From positions 372,001 to 436,000 of the forward strand of contig JAUIRK010000333.1 of assembly GCA_030549495.1 (NCBI GenBank): 64,000 nucleotides of DNA, given 5' to 3'. A program made the translations under genes and the position numbers. Position 1 is the stretch's first letter; every line of letters begins with the position of its first letter. The notes under the pieces were generated by a model that saw only the letters and a list, made by a program, of their open reading frames with translations, was not told the DNA's origin and made no database searches. Below, piece by piece: positions 11,530 through 22,771 of this stretch. This DNA comes from Nectonema munidae (taxonomy: Eukaryota > Nematomorpha > Nectonematoida > Nectonematidae).

Positions 11530-12953
11530 GAAGAAGAAGTTTTATTAAATTTGATGAGTTAAAATATTTAATTTTTTCTCAAAATAATCTTAAAAAAGAT
11601 CGCATTACTATTAAAAGGTTTAAGGTATATCTAAATGATAATTATTATGCGATTAATGTAGAATTTTCAAAAAAAAGTGTTGATAAAACTTTCAAATAGT
11701 GTAAGTGCTTTTATTGTCTAAACTTCTTATCTAATATTGTCTTCTGCTCCAAGAGTGAAACAATGTAGTAAATGCCTTAAAATTGGTAATTATAAATCAT
11801 TTTGTAAGGCTCAACAAAAGTTTTATTCTTCTTGTGGAGAGAGTGACCATACTTTTGATACATGTATGCTGCCTGTAAAAATTGTAGAGATAAGGATTTA
11901 TCCTTTGATTATCATATATTTTCTAGTAAATGTTTTTTGAAACAAAATATATTTAACAAATTGAAGGCAACTATTAAAGAAAAGTTGGAGGTATTACTAC
12001 ATAATACTGATCATTTCAACTGATTAGAACGATTTCATTGTAATTAGTAAATTGACTTATTCTTAAATATTATACAATCTTCAATTTATTTACCATTAAA
12101 TAATCATCGAACTCTATAGACTAAATAATTTCTAAATAAGTTCACTTAATTTTCAGTCTTTAATCGCTAAATTTGATGAGAATCTGATACTGATTCATCA
12201 ATTTTTAACCAATGTTATTTTTATAAATGTATTTGCTTTACAGGAATCTTGGCTCGGTGATGAAGAAACTCACTTTATTTTTTAGTGTCGGATCCAATCC
12301 AAGGGAAGAATAAACTTCCATAGCTGGACAAATGGTTATATAGTCACAGTCATGAATCAAACTCAGCCCATCTGGATCGAGACCCCATGTTCTCAACTAG
12401 GTCATCTGCCGACAAAATTTACCTGGTAATAATTTTTTTTCAAACTAAAAGAATATCTAAGCACTTAGGCCTATGCTTTTTTGTTTAAAGTTGATATATT
12501 GCTTATTAAAGCTAATATACATTCTTCTTCCTTTGAAGTGTATGGAATTAAAATTTGATTGAAACAAAAAGTTCTATTAAATTTTCAATTGTTATTGTTA
12601 TTGTTTTAAATTTTTTAGACAATTTTTTCTTTTATTTGTTAGGTTTTTACAAGTTTTTGGAGGCAAAAAACATGAATCTATAATATTGGGTAATTTTAAT
12701 ATTAATCATAAGAAACATCATTCTTCTTCCGTTTTAATATAGTGAAGAAATATAATTACAGTCCATTAGTAACAAAGGCCACCCGATATGAAGCTTTTGC
12801 CTTGATTGACAATATTTTCATTTCTAACAGGTACTCATATCATTGTTTTAATATTGAAAGTTTTTTTCTAATCATTTTCCTATTCTTCTTAGACTATGAA
12901 AATGTTATAAATTCGTTCACGAAGAATAAATTCATAGATCTGATTAATTTCTT
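11530..12953 (+). mobile_element. LINE relic: ORF1 zinc knuckles and endonuclease piece
   Basis: Positions 11737-11875 encode a CCHC-type region (CSKCLKIGNYKSFCK, then SSCGESDHTFDTC). After one frame change it continues as CKNCRDKDLSFDYHIFSSKC, giving three successive zinc knuckles as in the Gag-like ORF1 of I/Jockey-group LINEs. From 12240 an endonuclease follows in other frames (LQESWLGDEE, then ILGNFNINH near 12690 and ALIDNIFISN near 12810). The RT part is missing because a different LINE starts at 12954. Defective. Confidence 0.65.
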
Positions 12954-14483
12954 ATGCTGAATTTTCTTCACATTAATTTTAACCACTCCAGAACTGTATG
13001 GAACAACCTCTACAATATATTAATGTCACTTACATACGACATCATTTCTATGGACGAACCATATATTCACATTCCACAATATACATGCAATTACACACTC
13101 ATACATATACCTCCATTAAACGAATACTCTGCATGTATACTCATCAAATCAGCCATCCACAATACTCCTCTATTCCAACATTCTGACTCAAAACACGTTT
13201 TTACCCTCATCCCTACTAAACCATTACCATTACTCTATTGCTCACTCTATTCTCCGCCATCCTCGGATCTTCCTTTTTCTAACAAATTTGCACAAGTTTT
13301 CTATAAAATCACATCAGAGCTACCAAAAATCATTATATTATCATCTCTGCTGATCTGAACCCAAGATCTTTCATTTGGGATACCAAAACTAACAGTCGTG
13401 GCACTCTCACTGAAAACTTTCTTGCCTCCAACAATTTAACTACAGCCGGCAATAACAAACACCCAACTTTTATGAAACTGAATCAAAACAGACTCTATAA
13501 ATCACACATCGATCTAACTATAACAACCTATCATTCGCTAGGTCTCATTCACAACTGGCGCATCTCCAATACTCACTTCGCATCTGACCATTGATACATT
13601 ACATTTCAAGTTTATCTGCGACCTATTCAATCAAAACCTTTCTGTCCTCAATATCTTTTGGACCTCATACTTTCAAAAACTTCTATTTAATCTAAGTCAT
13701 ACCCCTCTCAATACTGAATCAACCAAAAACATCGAATCATCTGCAACAAATCTCAATAAAACTATTACATCTTGCATCCAAGCATCTACCCCAATCAATC
13801 AACAATTCAAAAGGCAAAATGCCTACTTTTGGAATTCTCAACTTACATACCTCAAAAAAGAACTTCGAGCCTCACTCAAACGATTAAGAAAATCATATAC
13901 CCCTTCCTCTATCCAATCTTACTTCACCCTCAAACATAAATACAAAAGCGCTATCACACAAGCTAAAAAACTATCCTGGATCAAGTTCTGCAACCAAATC
14001 CCCTCAAATCCATGGCATCTAATAAACAAATTCAAAAACAATAAATCTCAGACCCCTCTACCACAGCACCTTCTTCACCACTACACACATCAACCCCCCT
14101 TTCTTAAACTCACTTTTCCCTTCTGATACACAAGATTCAGATATCTTCAACACAATGATTAGGAAAACAGTTCATCATCATCTTACACATAACACAGTAA
14201 CCTTCTTCCCACCCATCACAGACAAAGAGTTCATCAAAACACATAATAAAAAAAAGCTTATCACATTTTAAAACCTCACCTACTTAACATATACAACGCT
14301 TGCCTCAAACATAGCTTTTTCCCTAACATTTGGAAGATTTTTAAATTAATTCTCATTCCAAAACCAAATCGTAACCATGACCAAATTAAAAAATGGAGAC
14401 CCATTTCAATCCTTCTAACTCTTGGCAAAATTTTAGAAAAATTACTAAGAAAACGCCTATTACACTATATATACAAAAACAAC

Positions 14484-15440
14484 TTGATTCATCCAAATCA
14501 ATTTGCATACCTCCCGAACAGAAACACTGAACTCGCATTGACTCGCCTCTCACTCTTTCTTGAACACACCCTCAGACACAACAACATTGCGACAACCACA
14601 TTTTTAGACATCGACAATGCGTTTAACTCTGCATGGCACCATGCGATCCTCAACAATCTTATTGAAAATAAATATCCACTTTATATAATCAAATTCATAC
14701 AAAACTACCCAACTAACCGCATTTTAATTTTCTTCCATAACAACAACATCCACATTAAACAACTCTCTCTTTCTACTCCACAAGGAGGTTGTCTTTCTGA
14801 CATCTTATGGCTCATACTCATCAATCCTCTCCTATCATACATAAATTCTAACTCACACTTTGCTCAATGTTATTCTGATGATATTCTCTTTACATTTACC
14901 AACCCAAATCAAAACACAAACATCAGCAATGCTACTAACCTCTTAAACCAAATTGATACACTTGCACCAAAATACAAAATCCATTTTAACACATCCAAAC
15001 TCAATATAATTCACTTTACACGCAAAAGAATCTCACCACAACCTCTTTACACAAATTCATCTAATCTCATTACACCTGTCACTCACCTAAAAAATCTTGG
15101 CATTACTTTTCAATCCAACCTAAAATTCTCTCTACAACTAAAAAATGTACTCTCCAAACTCACATCTCCAATCTTCTTATTCAAAAAAGACATATCATAC
15201 AATCTCCATCCAAAAATTTCCAAATATATATACTCTTCTATTGTCTTACCTATTATTCAATATGGCATTCTGTCATGGGGTCACACTCTAAAACTACAAA
15301 ATAGCAGAACCCTCATAAACAAAATTCCGGCACCTGCCTCCTCACGATTACAAACGCTTATCACACTACCTCAACTTCTAAGCTCGAACTTCTCATGCAC
15401 ACTCTACCTATCCTATATAAATTACAATCAACAATTGTAA
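14484..15440 (+). pseudogene. R1/I-group LINE reverse transcriptase with a YSDD box
   Basis: A 318-codon open frame, the longest in the window. It contains NQFAYLPNRNTELAL, FLDIDNAFNSAWHHAIL (first catalytic Asp), LSTPQGGCLSDILWLILINP, and CYSDDILFTF at about residue 130. The usual box is YADD or FADD; here Ser replaces Ala. Downstream are HLKNLGITFQSNLKF and LPIIQYGILSWG, the normal thumb-region motifs. The related copy at 51.9 kb has FSDD, so Ser may be a lineage feature rather than decay. The 5' part of the RT lies upstream in other frames. Confidence 0.87.
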
Positions 15441-15699
15441 ATCATTACTCCAATACTTTCAAAGCATTACCCTCTATCCATCACTTCACCATGCTATACA
15501 CACCCTTCTCATCCAAAATGCTTTCATATTTTGCCACCATCTGCAACAAATACATTCCACATCTTGCCAACTACTCTATATCCCCTGAAATCCATCCAAT
15601 CTCTCTTATTCATCCTTCTAAAATACGCCCTACAATCTGGTCCTATGCAAACACAAAAACATCGCTATCAACCTAATCAAAAAGCAACGCTCAGATCCC

Positions 15700-16542
15700 A
15701 CTCTTACAAAACATTTATTTATTTTTAACGACGGTTCCAAAACTGCATTCCATACTTCAGCTGCCTAAGCCTTTTACATCACCAATTCTCAAACTCCTTT
15801 TACATCCATGATCTTACAAACTGACCCCAATACCTCATCATACGAAACAGAAACTCTTGCTATTTTAGCTGCCTGTAATCACCACATAGACAATCTTTAC
15901 ATCTAGTGCCTCAACTTTAATCAAATACACTTTTACACCGATGCCCAAAACATAATCAACGACCTAAATCTTGATCACAAAATCCCTCAATCTTCTTACA
16001 GCTTAGCCACAAAACTTATTCAACTTTCCAATTATTTTAACATAACAATCTATTGGTCTCCCGCACACTCCACTTGCACTGAAAGCAATAGTGTTGACAG
16101 ACTATCTAAAACATTACCTCCAAACACGCATTCTTTTATCTCACCTTCTCTCCCTTTATCCACTATCATTAAAGCCGCATATGCATCTATACTGAATACA
16201 TGGTCATCTCTTAATATTGCACCACCCTTGATAAACTTTGCCATTCACAATAAAAATATCACTCTCTCCCGCAACTCCATCAAGTGGTTCTCATCACACT
16301 GCCCAACCTATTCCTACTTCTATAGATTCAAACCAAGGTTGCCTCTACATCGAAACACCCCTACACATAATTCTCTACTGCCCATTTTTCACGATTTACG
16401 TGTTAAACTACTTAACTTCTGTAATCTACACTTTAACGAACCTCCTATTTCTCTATATGATTTTTTACAACATCCAATTATAATTCAAGGAATCTCTATT
16501 TTCGCACACCAAAATCTTATTCCACCCACACCTCTTAATTAA
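15700..16542 (+). pseudogene. RNase H domain and C-terminal tail of the R1/I-group LINE
   Basis: In one frame with a few stops, positions 15712-16180 encode an RNase H fold: FNDGSKT (first Asp), YETETLAILAA (Glu), FYTDAQNIINDL (second Asp) and IYWSPAHS...VDRLSK. The tail to 16542 continues through a region corresponding to the C-terminal cysteine-histidine segment (SSHCPTYSYFYRF). RNase H in an I-superfamily LINE degrades the RNA strand during target-primed synthesis. Confidence 0.75.
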
Positions 16543-16560
16543 TTATACTCTTATTATACC

Positions 16561-17375
16561 GAACACAAATACTACTTACAATTTTTCTGCTAGAATACTT
16601 GAAATAAATCTTTGGGTTTTAAACAAAAAAGTAAAGAAAGTTTTTATAAATATTAGTAAAGGAACTAACTTTTAAAAAGAAAAAAATGTAGTTTTTTAAA
16701 TGTAAAAATAAGTCAAATAGCACATGCTTTGAATGTAATGTAGTTTGCTGTGGAAGGCACATTGGGAAGAAAGTAAGAAATATTTTGAATAAAAATTTGT
16801 ATTAAAAGTGAATAAAATATTATCTTTGATGTAAAATGATGATAAAATAATTTTTTTTGATTTGAAAAGAATATTCTTAAAAATAAACACCTTTTGTTTT
16901 AGGTTATTTTTATATAAGAAAAGCATTTGTAATAAAATAAGGGAGCGATCAAAAATAACCACATCAGGCAATATAAGTAGTGGAAAAATGGAATCTTTCT
17001 AGTATTAATAGCGCTTTTCTTACTTTTAGCGAAGTGTCCTTATTAGTGAATAGCAAAGTTGTCTCCCCTATTGTTAAGGTCGAAAATTGTGTGTAACGTA
17101 GACGGCATAAAAAAAGCTCTCCTTCAATCGTCCTTATTTTCATGGTGTCAGTAGTAGTGAGGGGTCCTTAACCCAGAGTTATACTGTAGTAAAGTTTCTT
17201 TATACTGGATTTGCATTTCAATTTTCCTGTTGCCAAGTATTCGACATGTGCATCACTAAAATTAATAATTTTTCATGGGCGATTTTGGGCATACGGCCAC
17301 ATGTTGGGAAACCCTGAGCTGGAAGATACGATCAGAAGAGAAATAGGAAGAGTGAATGAAACTGTATAGAATATA
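16561..17375. other. 3' flank of the LINE and downstream flank of GAPVD1
   Basis: AT-rich, with no recognised gene. From about 17030 the composition becomes less AT-biased. This part would be downstream of the GAPVD1 poly(A) site on the minus strand. Confidence 0.4.
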
Positions 17376-17381
17376 TTTATT
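17376..17381 (-). promoter_or_regulatory. candidate poly(A) signal AATAAA for GAPVD1
   Basis: AATAAA on the minus strand begins 22 bp after the stop codon of the VPS9 exon. This would give a very short 3' UTR. The hexamer is common by chance in such AT-rich DNA, so the assignment rests only on position. Confidence 0.4.
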
Positions 17382-17403
17382 ATATGTGATAGGTGCAAGT
17401 AAG

Positions 17404-18231
17404 TTAATATTCAAGAGTTTTAATGAATTCAATAGCCGTGCTGAACTGGGTCCACCAATACAAAGTTTCTCCGGAAGAAAGACAGGCGCTGCAGTAGTGA
17501 TGAACATACTGCGTAATAGACAAAAGCTTGCAAGGGTGAGACATGATGATGACGAAGACGAGAACAGGAAAGTAGTCATCAGCATTCACAGAGTCAAATT
17601 TGGCGCACTCTTGCATGCACGACATCAAAAGCTTGCACGCAGAAACGATGACAGAGAGAAGGCTACCGGGGTTTTTGTAGATACACGCAAATTTGAAGAT
17701 CTTCTGCACATCGAGCCAGGGGTACAGCGTCATGTAGGTGTGTGCGATGTTGTTGAGATAGACTTTTTTGATGTCTTTAACGCTGCCCAGCTTTTCTACG
17801 TGTTTATGGAGTAGGTTGTCTCGAAGCATATCGCACTCAGCATTCGGATAAAAGGCGTATAAGTAGACGAAGCTGTAGATGTTTTCGCACAAAGAGGAAT
17901 AAAAACATGACTTGCAATACGCGTCACTTAGCTCTTTGCCGAGATTGAGTTTCATCAGCTGCGCGTAAAGTTTGTTGATGAGCTCACTGATGAATTCTGA
18001 TCTCTCTTCATGCGTTGCGAGGCGAATGAACTCCGTTTGAAAGATTTCCATACTGGGCTGGTGCCTTGCAATGAACTTTGCTGATATCCTTTCAATCCTA
18101 CATCTTTGTACGCGCTTTGTGAAAGTTGTGATAACGTCGCAATCTTTTTTAATGCTTAATTGTCTCAGTTGCAAAACTTTTTCAAACTTTTGTAAGCAAA
18201 TCGTATATTTGTTTATCGTTTTGTCATAAAT
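17404..18231 (-). CDS. GAPVD1: GAPVD1 terminal exon: VPS9 Rab5-GEF domain
   Basis: The last exon (828 bp, 275 codons plus stop) starts after a TTTTCTTAG acceptor with IYDKTINKY. It aligns with APYIAYLTRC of human GAPVD1, recalled from memory. Further on are FYPNAECDMLRDNLLHKHV (human FYPNQDGDILRDQVLHEHI), NADDYFPVLVFVIIMSHP, and ACLSSGETLYWWTQF...AIEFIKTLEY (human SCLSGEESYWWMQF...AVEFIKTID). This is the VPS9 domain, which exchanges nucleotide on Rab5-type GTPases at early endosomes. The Asp of DDYFP and the Y-x-x-T of YWWT sit where Rabex-5 has its catalytic Asp, Tyr and Thr. The YWW-QF signature distinguishes GAPVD1 from other VPS9 proteins. No internal disruption is seen. Confidence 0.92.
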   Translation of the reverse strand: MYDKTINKYTICLQKFEKVLQLRQLSIKKDCDVITTFTKRVQRCRIERISAKFIARHQPSMEIFQTEFIRLATHEERSEFISELINKLYAQLMKLNLGKELSDAYCKSCFYSSLCENIYSFVYLYAFYPNAECDMLRDNLLHKHVEKLGSVKDIKKVYLNNIAHTYMTLYPWLDVQKIFKFACIYKNPGSLLSVIVSACKLLMSCMQECAKFDSVNADDYFPVLVFVIIMSHPCKLLSITQYVHHYCSACLSSGETLYWWTQFSTAIEFIKTLEY

Positions 18232-18586
18232 CTAAGAAAATTGGTAAAACATTAACATCAAGATTCATTATAAGATTTCGCCATTTCAAGTTAAATATTT
18301 TTTTATTACATTAGCTGCAGACAAAAAATATACAGAAAAACCTTGCCAGCCCACTTATATATGTATAATATAACTGTTGAAAACTCTTATATAAAAATGA
18401 TTAGTTTACCAGTCATCAGACAAGTTAAAATTTGGTAGGTTTATTGAGAAGGATGTTTTAGCTAGGTAACACAAAATCTCAAGTAAATTGGATGAAAAAT
18501 GAAGTTTTTATTAAACTATGTTTTGGAATGATAGTCTATAGATTGATTGATAAATAGATATAGGAGTATATATACTATTTTTACTT

Positions 18587-18720
18587 CTAAATTATCTTTT
18601 TTTTAGTTTGAAATTGTCTTTTTTCAATTCTAATTTGTCTTTTTTAAGTTCTAAATTTTCTTTTTCAATTTTATTTTAGAAAGAGCGTTTAGAATTTGAA
18701 AAAGACAGTTTAGAATTTAA
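18587..18720. repeat. 21-bp tandem repeat with inverted units
   Basis: About four direct units of roughly 21 bp share a TCTAAATTGTCTTTTTT core. They are followed at 18677-18720 by inverted units (AGAATTTGAAAAAGACA, TTTAGAATTT), so the tract can fold back on itself. It is intronic with no coding potential. Confidence 0.7.
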
Positions 18721-20109
18721 ATATATATGAATTATATATATATATATGAGATGCCATTTTTTGTATTGAGCATAACTGGGTGAAAATTATTATTTTATCT
18801 ACTATTCAAAATAGTTTTAGCAAGATTTAGTTAATGCGGTTGTGATGGCTATGTTTTTCAAAAAAAATTATTTTTAAAAGCGCTTGACATTTTATCATTA
18901 CCAATTTACAGAGTTCATTAAATTTTACTTATGATGATGCCATCTTGCAAATTATTATTAACAAGAAACAATCGTTTCATTTTATTCATGTTGGAATGAA
19001 TATCATATATCGTCTCTAGGGTATATAAATTATAGTATGCTGACTGTGCACTGATCATTTCCCACCCGGTTAATGATTTTGTGCATGCTACTATATGGTA
19101 TGCACATAATACATATTTATCAAAAAGATATATACGCATATACGTTCGTGTTGTAAAGCTTCGCCACACCTTTAGTACACTTTTTATTAGTGTACTTTTT
19201 ATTTACAGTATTTAAAGTTCTTATGGAGCTCATAACTTCTGCATTTCTTGATAAATTTTAGCATTAAATACACAAATTAAAGCTTATTTTAAAATGATAC
19301 TAGTCACAATTAAAACTTTTATTTTGTAACTTCTTATAGGATAGTTTTAGCAAGAATATTTTGTAGACTTGGTTAAATTTAACAAAAACATTTTCTATGT
19401 CATAAAATATTCCATAAACATTTTAAAGTGATGATATTGCAATACGAGAAAGAATATTTTAATTGAATATTTTTTAAGGAATTGAAACTGCCAAATAAGT
19501 TTTCATTAAATATACAAGTATGTCTTAAGGAATTGAAGACTTTCAAGTTGTAAAATTTTCTCTGAAAGTTTCAATAAAATCTTTAGAAAAGTGAATCTTA
19601 AAATAAAAGCTGAAAGGGTAAATACTCAGAAATTAGTTTTGTGTTATTTACATTTCATTCAAAAATTTTAATACTGTTTTTGTCTACGCAGATGTTAACA
19701 ACTATTTATCACAATCTTATTATGAATTGATCTCTATTGGTACACCTATAAGTTTATTGTTGAACGACTATAATATACACCAAGTCTTCTGCCTTCACAT
19801 ATAGTAATATGCATACTTTACTAACATTACATATTATTAACACTCATTGTTTCTTTTGATACCCTGCAGCTACTGTCAACATTTAACCATAACTTACATA
19901 CTTTAATTGTCATAACTTCTTTATCCCTATCTCTCCTTGGTAAACGTTTAAAAATTTCTTATTTTTGGAAATTTTATTTTATAACTCGAAAACAGTAGTT
20001 AGTTTAAACCGAAATGAATTGTTTTGTTCATTGATATTATCAATAAAAAATCCCCCCTAAATTATTTTCCTTCATTCTTATAATTATTAATGAACTATGT
20101 TGTGTTTAT

Positions 20110-20444
20110 AGGGATGGAGCAAGATACATTTACTCGCTTACAGATCCAGCATATGCGTCGCACACTTAGCACACATCATCAAGGATATCTATGTGTGTCC
20201 GGGAAAATAAGGCGCCCACGATAAAGATAATCAATAAGGAAAGCGTAATTAGAATTAGGATAAGTAAGCAAAAAGTGGGCGCTATAGGGCAACCGACTAA
20301 AGCCAGCTGGAAAACAGGCGCGTGAATTCTAAAAGTGAAACTGAGCAGGCTTCGCTGACCGAAAGCGGTCTTTCTACAGGAGAGTGTACGGTTAGTGATG
20401 ATGATGATCGAATACAAAAGGACTTGCAACTTCAAGTTATTCAA
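20110..20444. other. less AT-rich island inside the GAPVD1 intron
   Basis: This stretch is visibly richer in G and C than the rest of the intron. On the minus strand (20166-20444) an open frame includes a hydrophobic segment around IAPTFCLLILILITLSLL, which would be a membrane span. On the plus strand a frame has MEQDTFTRL and later NSKSETEQASLTESGL. Neither is recognised. It may be a piece of a transposon or of an unrelated exon. Confidence 0.25.
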
Positions 20445-20476
20445 ACAATTTATAAAAAAGAATTGACTAAAAAGAC

Positions 20477-20824
20477 CTTTTTAAAACGAGAAAAGCAAGA
20501 CAAAACAGATTTGGCATCTTGCGATCTCGCTAAATGCAGAAACTTGTGCAACAAAAAGTGCGCCACACTCCCACTGCCATCGCTCAGGAGATGGGTGAAG
20601 GACAGGGCATCTTCGAAAATGCTGATGAGCGAGTCGTAGGCAAATTGCTCGCGGTCGGAGGTAGAGACGAAGTTATACGAGCACGTCTTTTCCACACTCT
20701 TGAAATTGCTGCATTTGAGGAGAGAGGCGAAACTTGAGTCGAAGGAAATGATTCTCAATATTTCTATCATCTCTCTCATGTGTGTTGTATATGGCAAGTA
20801 CTCTGAGATTTTCGTCTTACTAAC
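20477..20824 (-). CDS. GAPVD1: GAPVD1 exon 5' of the VPS9 exon
   Basis: 348 bp, entering and leaving in phase 0. The segment LPYTTHMREMIEILRIISF corresponds to the TEYKEYLKQKLRLILCT region of human GAPVD1. DSLISIFEDALSF...LLHKFLHLARSQDAKSVL corresponds to ENELISFLRVQLAEA...RCLCRFDNRTCRKLL. The last codons RFKK join directly to IYDKTINKY of the next exon. Its acceptor could be at 20825/20826 (TTGAG) or 20820/20821 (GTTAG); I used the former because it keeps phase 0. This is the helical bundle that packs against the VPS9 core. Confidence 0.78.
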
Positions 20825-22600
20825 CTCAACTTAAACAAAATAAATATTCTTTGGAATGCATATTCCTATTTCATTCTTCACTTTAAATAAAAACATAGTT
20901 GCAGGTAGATAATAAGCATGGCTTTAAACATCCGTAACAGTTTAAATAAAAGTATCCCTCATTTAATTTTGCAGAAGTGATAGAAACAACTATAGAGAGA
21001 GAGAGAGTGGCCCCAATGACACCAAGAATCACATTTTTCAAACCAAACAAATTCATATTTTGCTAAACTATACAAAGCAATTTATTTTTCTATTGTATAT
21101 TATTAAAACTACTATATTTATAAAATTTACCAATGATAAACTTTAATCTCACAACTGTAAAAAGTGAATACTTGACCAAAGACTAAAACTTTATTTTGAG
21201 GCGCTTTAGTATAAGACAAAATAAAGAATGTTTTGCATATTAAATTTTAGGTGGGTTGGTTAAGACGTTCTGGTTCAAAATGAAACGAACTCAAATTCTA
21301 ACTTGTATGCTTATGCTTAAACTTTTTGTAAATAAAAAATATTGGAAATTATTGCTGAATTATAAAAACAAAAAATGTAATGCCTTTTTACATTCTTTTA
21401 GCTTTAAGCGCTAACAGCTTATTCAATGCTCGATGGCGAAACTAAGAATCAAATGTGAAGTTAATGCAAAAATTGATATGAAGGGAAAATATGGCAGCAC
21501 GATTTGTGATTGCAGATCCATAATGCACATGATAAAAAGAAATCATGTGTTCATGTAGGAACTGAATTTTTTTAATTTAAATAGAGGTTTAAAACATTTC
21601 ATCCACCATTAAGGATAAGATATAGAAATGCAAGTAGGAGCTTAGGACAAATAAAGGTCATTATCGACCATTTAATTAAAGAGACTACATCATTAAAAAA
21701 ATATTCCAGTAAAGAAACATCATGTTGCTTGTTGCAGAGCAAGGGAAAGGAGAAATCGGTTTGGAATTCTTAAATTAAATTTTGGCTACAATTTGCTTTA
21801 CTGCTCTTTCATGATTTTGTTACAAATGGTATGGGAAGATTTCATAATTTTCTCGTGTATTAGGCCTGTTTTTATCTAGCTTTCAATCAGTTCCCCCAAA
21901 AGGAGAAACTTTCTATTATTTATGAAGCAGTGTAAGGAGGATTAATTTCCACAAGATGCATCTAAAGAAAGAAGATTTAGAAGCGAAAGTAAGACCAAGA
22001 CATTCGTTTATAAAAGATGCGATTTAAGGTCACCTTCTTTGTCCAATTCTGAATGAGCAGAAAGAGCGTACATCGTTTCCACGCTATTTTTGAAGACAGG
22101 CATGGAAGGATGCAGTTGCTTTGGAGAAGAAGGGGGACAACGTTCTGAATTTTTTGAATATTTTGCTAAAATATCTTCTGGTGTTGCTTGGTTATTTGCG
22201 TTGAATGCTTAATTAAATTTTATTTTTTAATCTAAAAAGTATTAAATGTTATAAATAATAAAAAGGATGCAAAGGGTTTGCTTTGTTAACGTTCGTTTTC
22301 CTGGTGTTAAACTAAATAGATAAAACATTTTTCATACAAATGCAATCTAAAAATAAATATCTGCTTGTATGCATTTGCTAAAATATTTTTGATTACCAGC
22401 ATATTTTTTACAAAAAATTGCGCGGTGAAATTTTGTGTATCGATTTTTTGCGCTAACTCGCGAGGCTATATATTTTTTGCACTACCACTTTTTAACAGGA
22501 TAAGAGAAAACTACAAAAGCAACAAAATAAGAAATTGATTAACGTCCAACTATAAAAACAAATTCGATCGAAGCTCAAATAATATGATGCACTAACATTT
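20825..22600 (-). other. GAPVD1 intron with decayed unknown coding stretch
   Basis: Mostly AT-rich. On the plus strand between 21432 and 22160 there are protein-like pieces in changing frames, for example MAKLRIKCEVNAKID at 21432 and KMHLKKEDLEAKVRPRHSF at about 21955. They look like an old transposon ORF but match no family I can name. A short GA run (20994-21006) is also present. Confidence 0.35.
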
Positions 22601-22624
22601 AATATTTTCAGGAGCAAGACAAAG

Positions 22625-22771
22625 AGGAGACACCGTTTCTTCTTTTGAATTTGAAGTAGTAGGTATGGGGAGTTTATTTTCTTGATAATTTTTCAGCGTC
22701 ATTGAGACTTTACTTTTTAAATTTTTGAAACTTTGCAACAAATTTTTATTGCTTGCACCTTCTAGACATGC
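22625..22771 (-). CDS. GAPVD1: GAPVD1 linker exon (3' edge uncertain)
   Basis: After a TTTATTTTGGAGCAG acceptor the minus strand reads ACLEGASNKNLLQSFKNLKS, then KVSMTLKNYQENKLP and a Ser/Thr-rich stretch. The leucine and lysine pattern suggests a short amphipathic helix in the region before the helical bundle. The donor is uncertain: ACG/GTGTCT at about 22637/22638 would keep phase 0 with the next exon, while AAAT/GTTAGT at about 22599 would not. Placement is by position, exon-like composition and acceptor; I cannot align it confidently to human GAPVD1. Confidence 0.5.

Larger units (their letters stand above)
12954..16560 (+). mobile_element. R1/I-group LINE relic: EN, RT, RNase H
   Basis: A ~3.6-kb ORF2 relic with all three domains of the I superfamily. 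The endonuclease (12954-13600) shows FNHSR...IISMDEPY, DLNPRS, IDLT and SDH. The RT (14360-15440) is followed by RNase H (15720-16180: DGSKT, ETETLAILAA, YTDAQN, WSPAHS). A zinc-finger-like tail ends at 16542. The sense strand is strikingly rich in A and C and poor in G, unlike the surrounding DNA. Multiple frame changes make it inactive. It abuts the previous LINE relic with no recognisable spacer. Confidence 0.85.
18232..20476 (-). other. GAPVD1 last intron (2,245 bp)
   Basis: The acceptor (TTTTCTTAG) is good. The donor is AAG/GTCTTT, which is weak but gives the correct phase. The intron contains a simple tandem and inverted repeat (18587-18720), a TA run (18737-18747) and a less AT-rich island at 20110-20440 that is described separately. 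Confidence 0.65.

Noticed and set aside
17166-17200. TTAACCCAGAG as another TTAA element end
   Set aside because: The following GT...AC stretch is not convincingly palindromic and no partner end is present.
17356-17814. Plus-strand ORF of 152 codons opposite the VPS9 exon
   Set aside because: It is the antisense shadow of the GAPVD1 terminal exon; the minus-strand reading has clear VPS9 homology.
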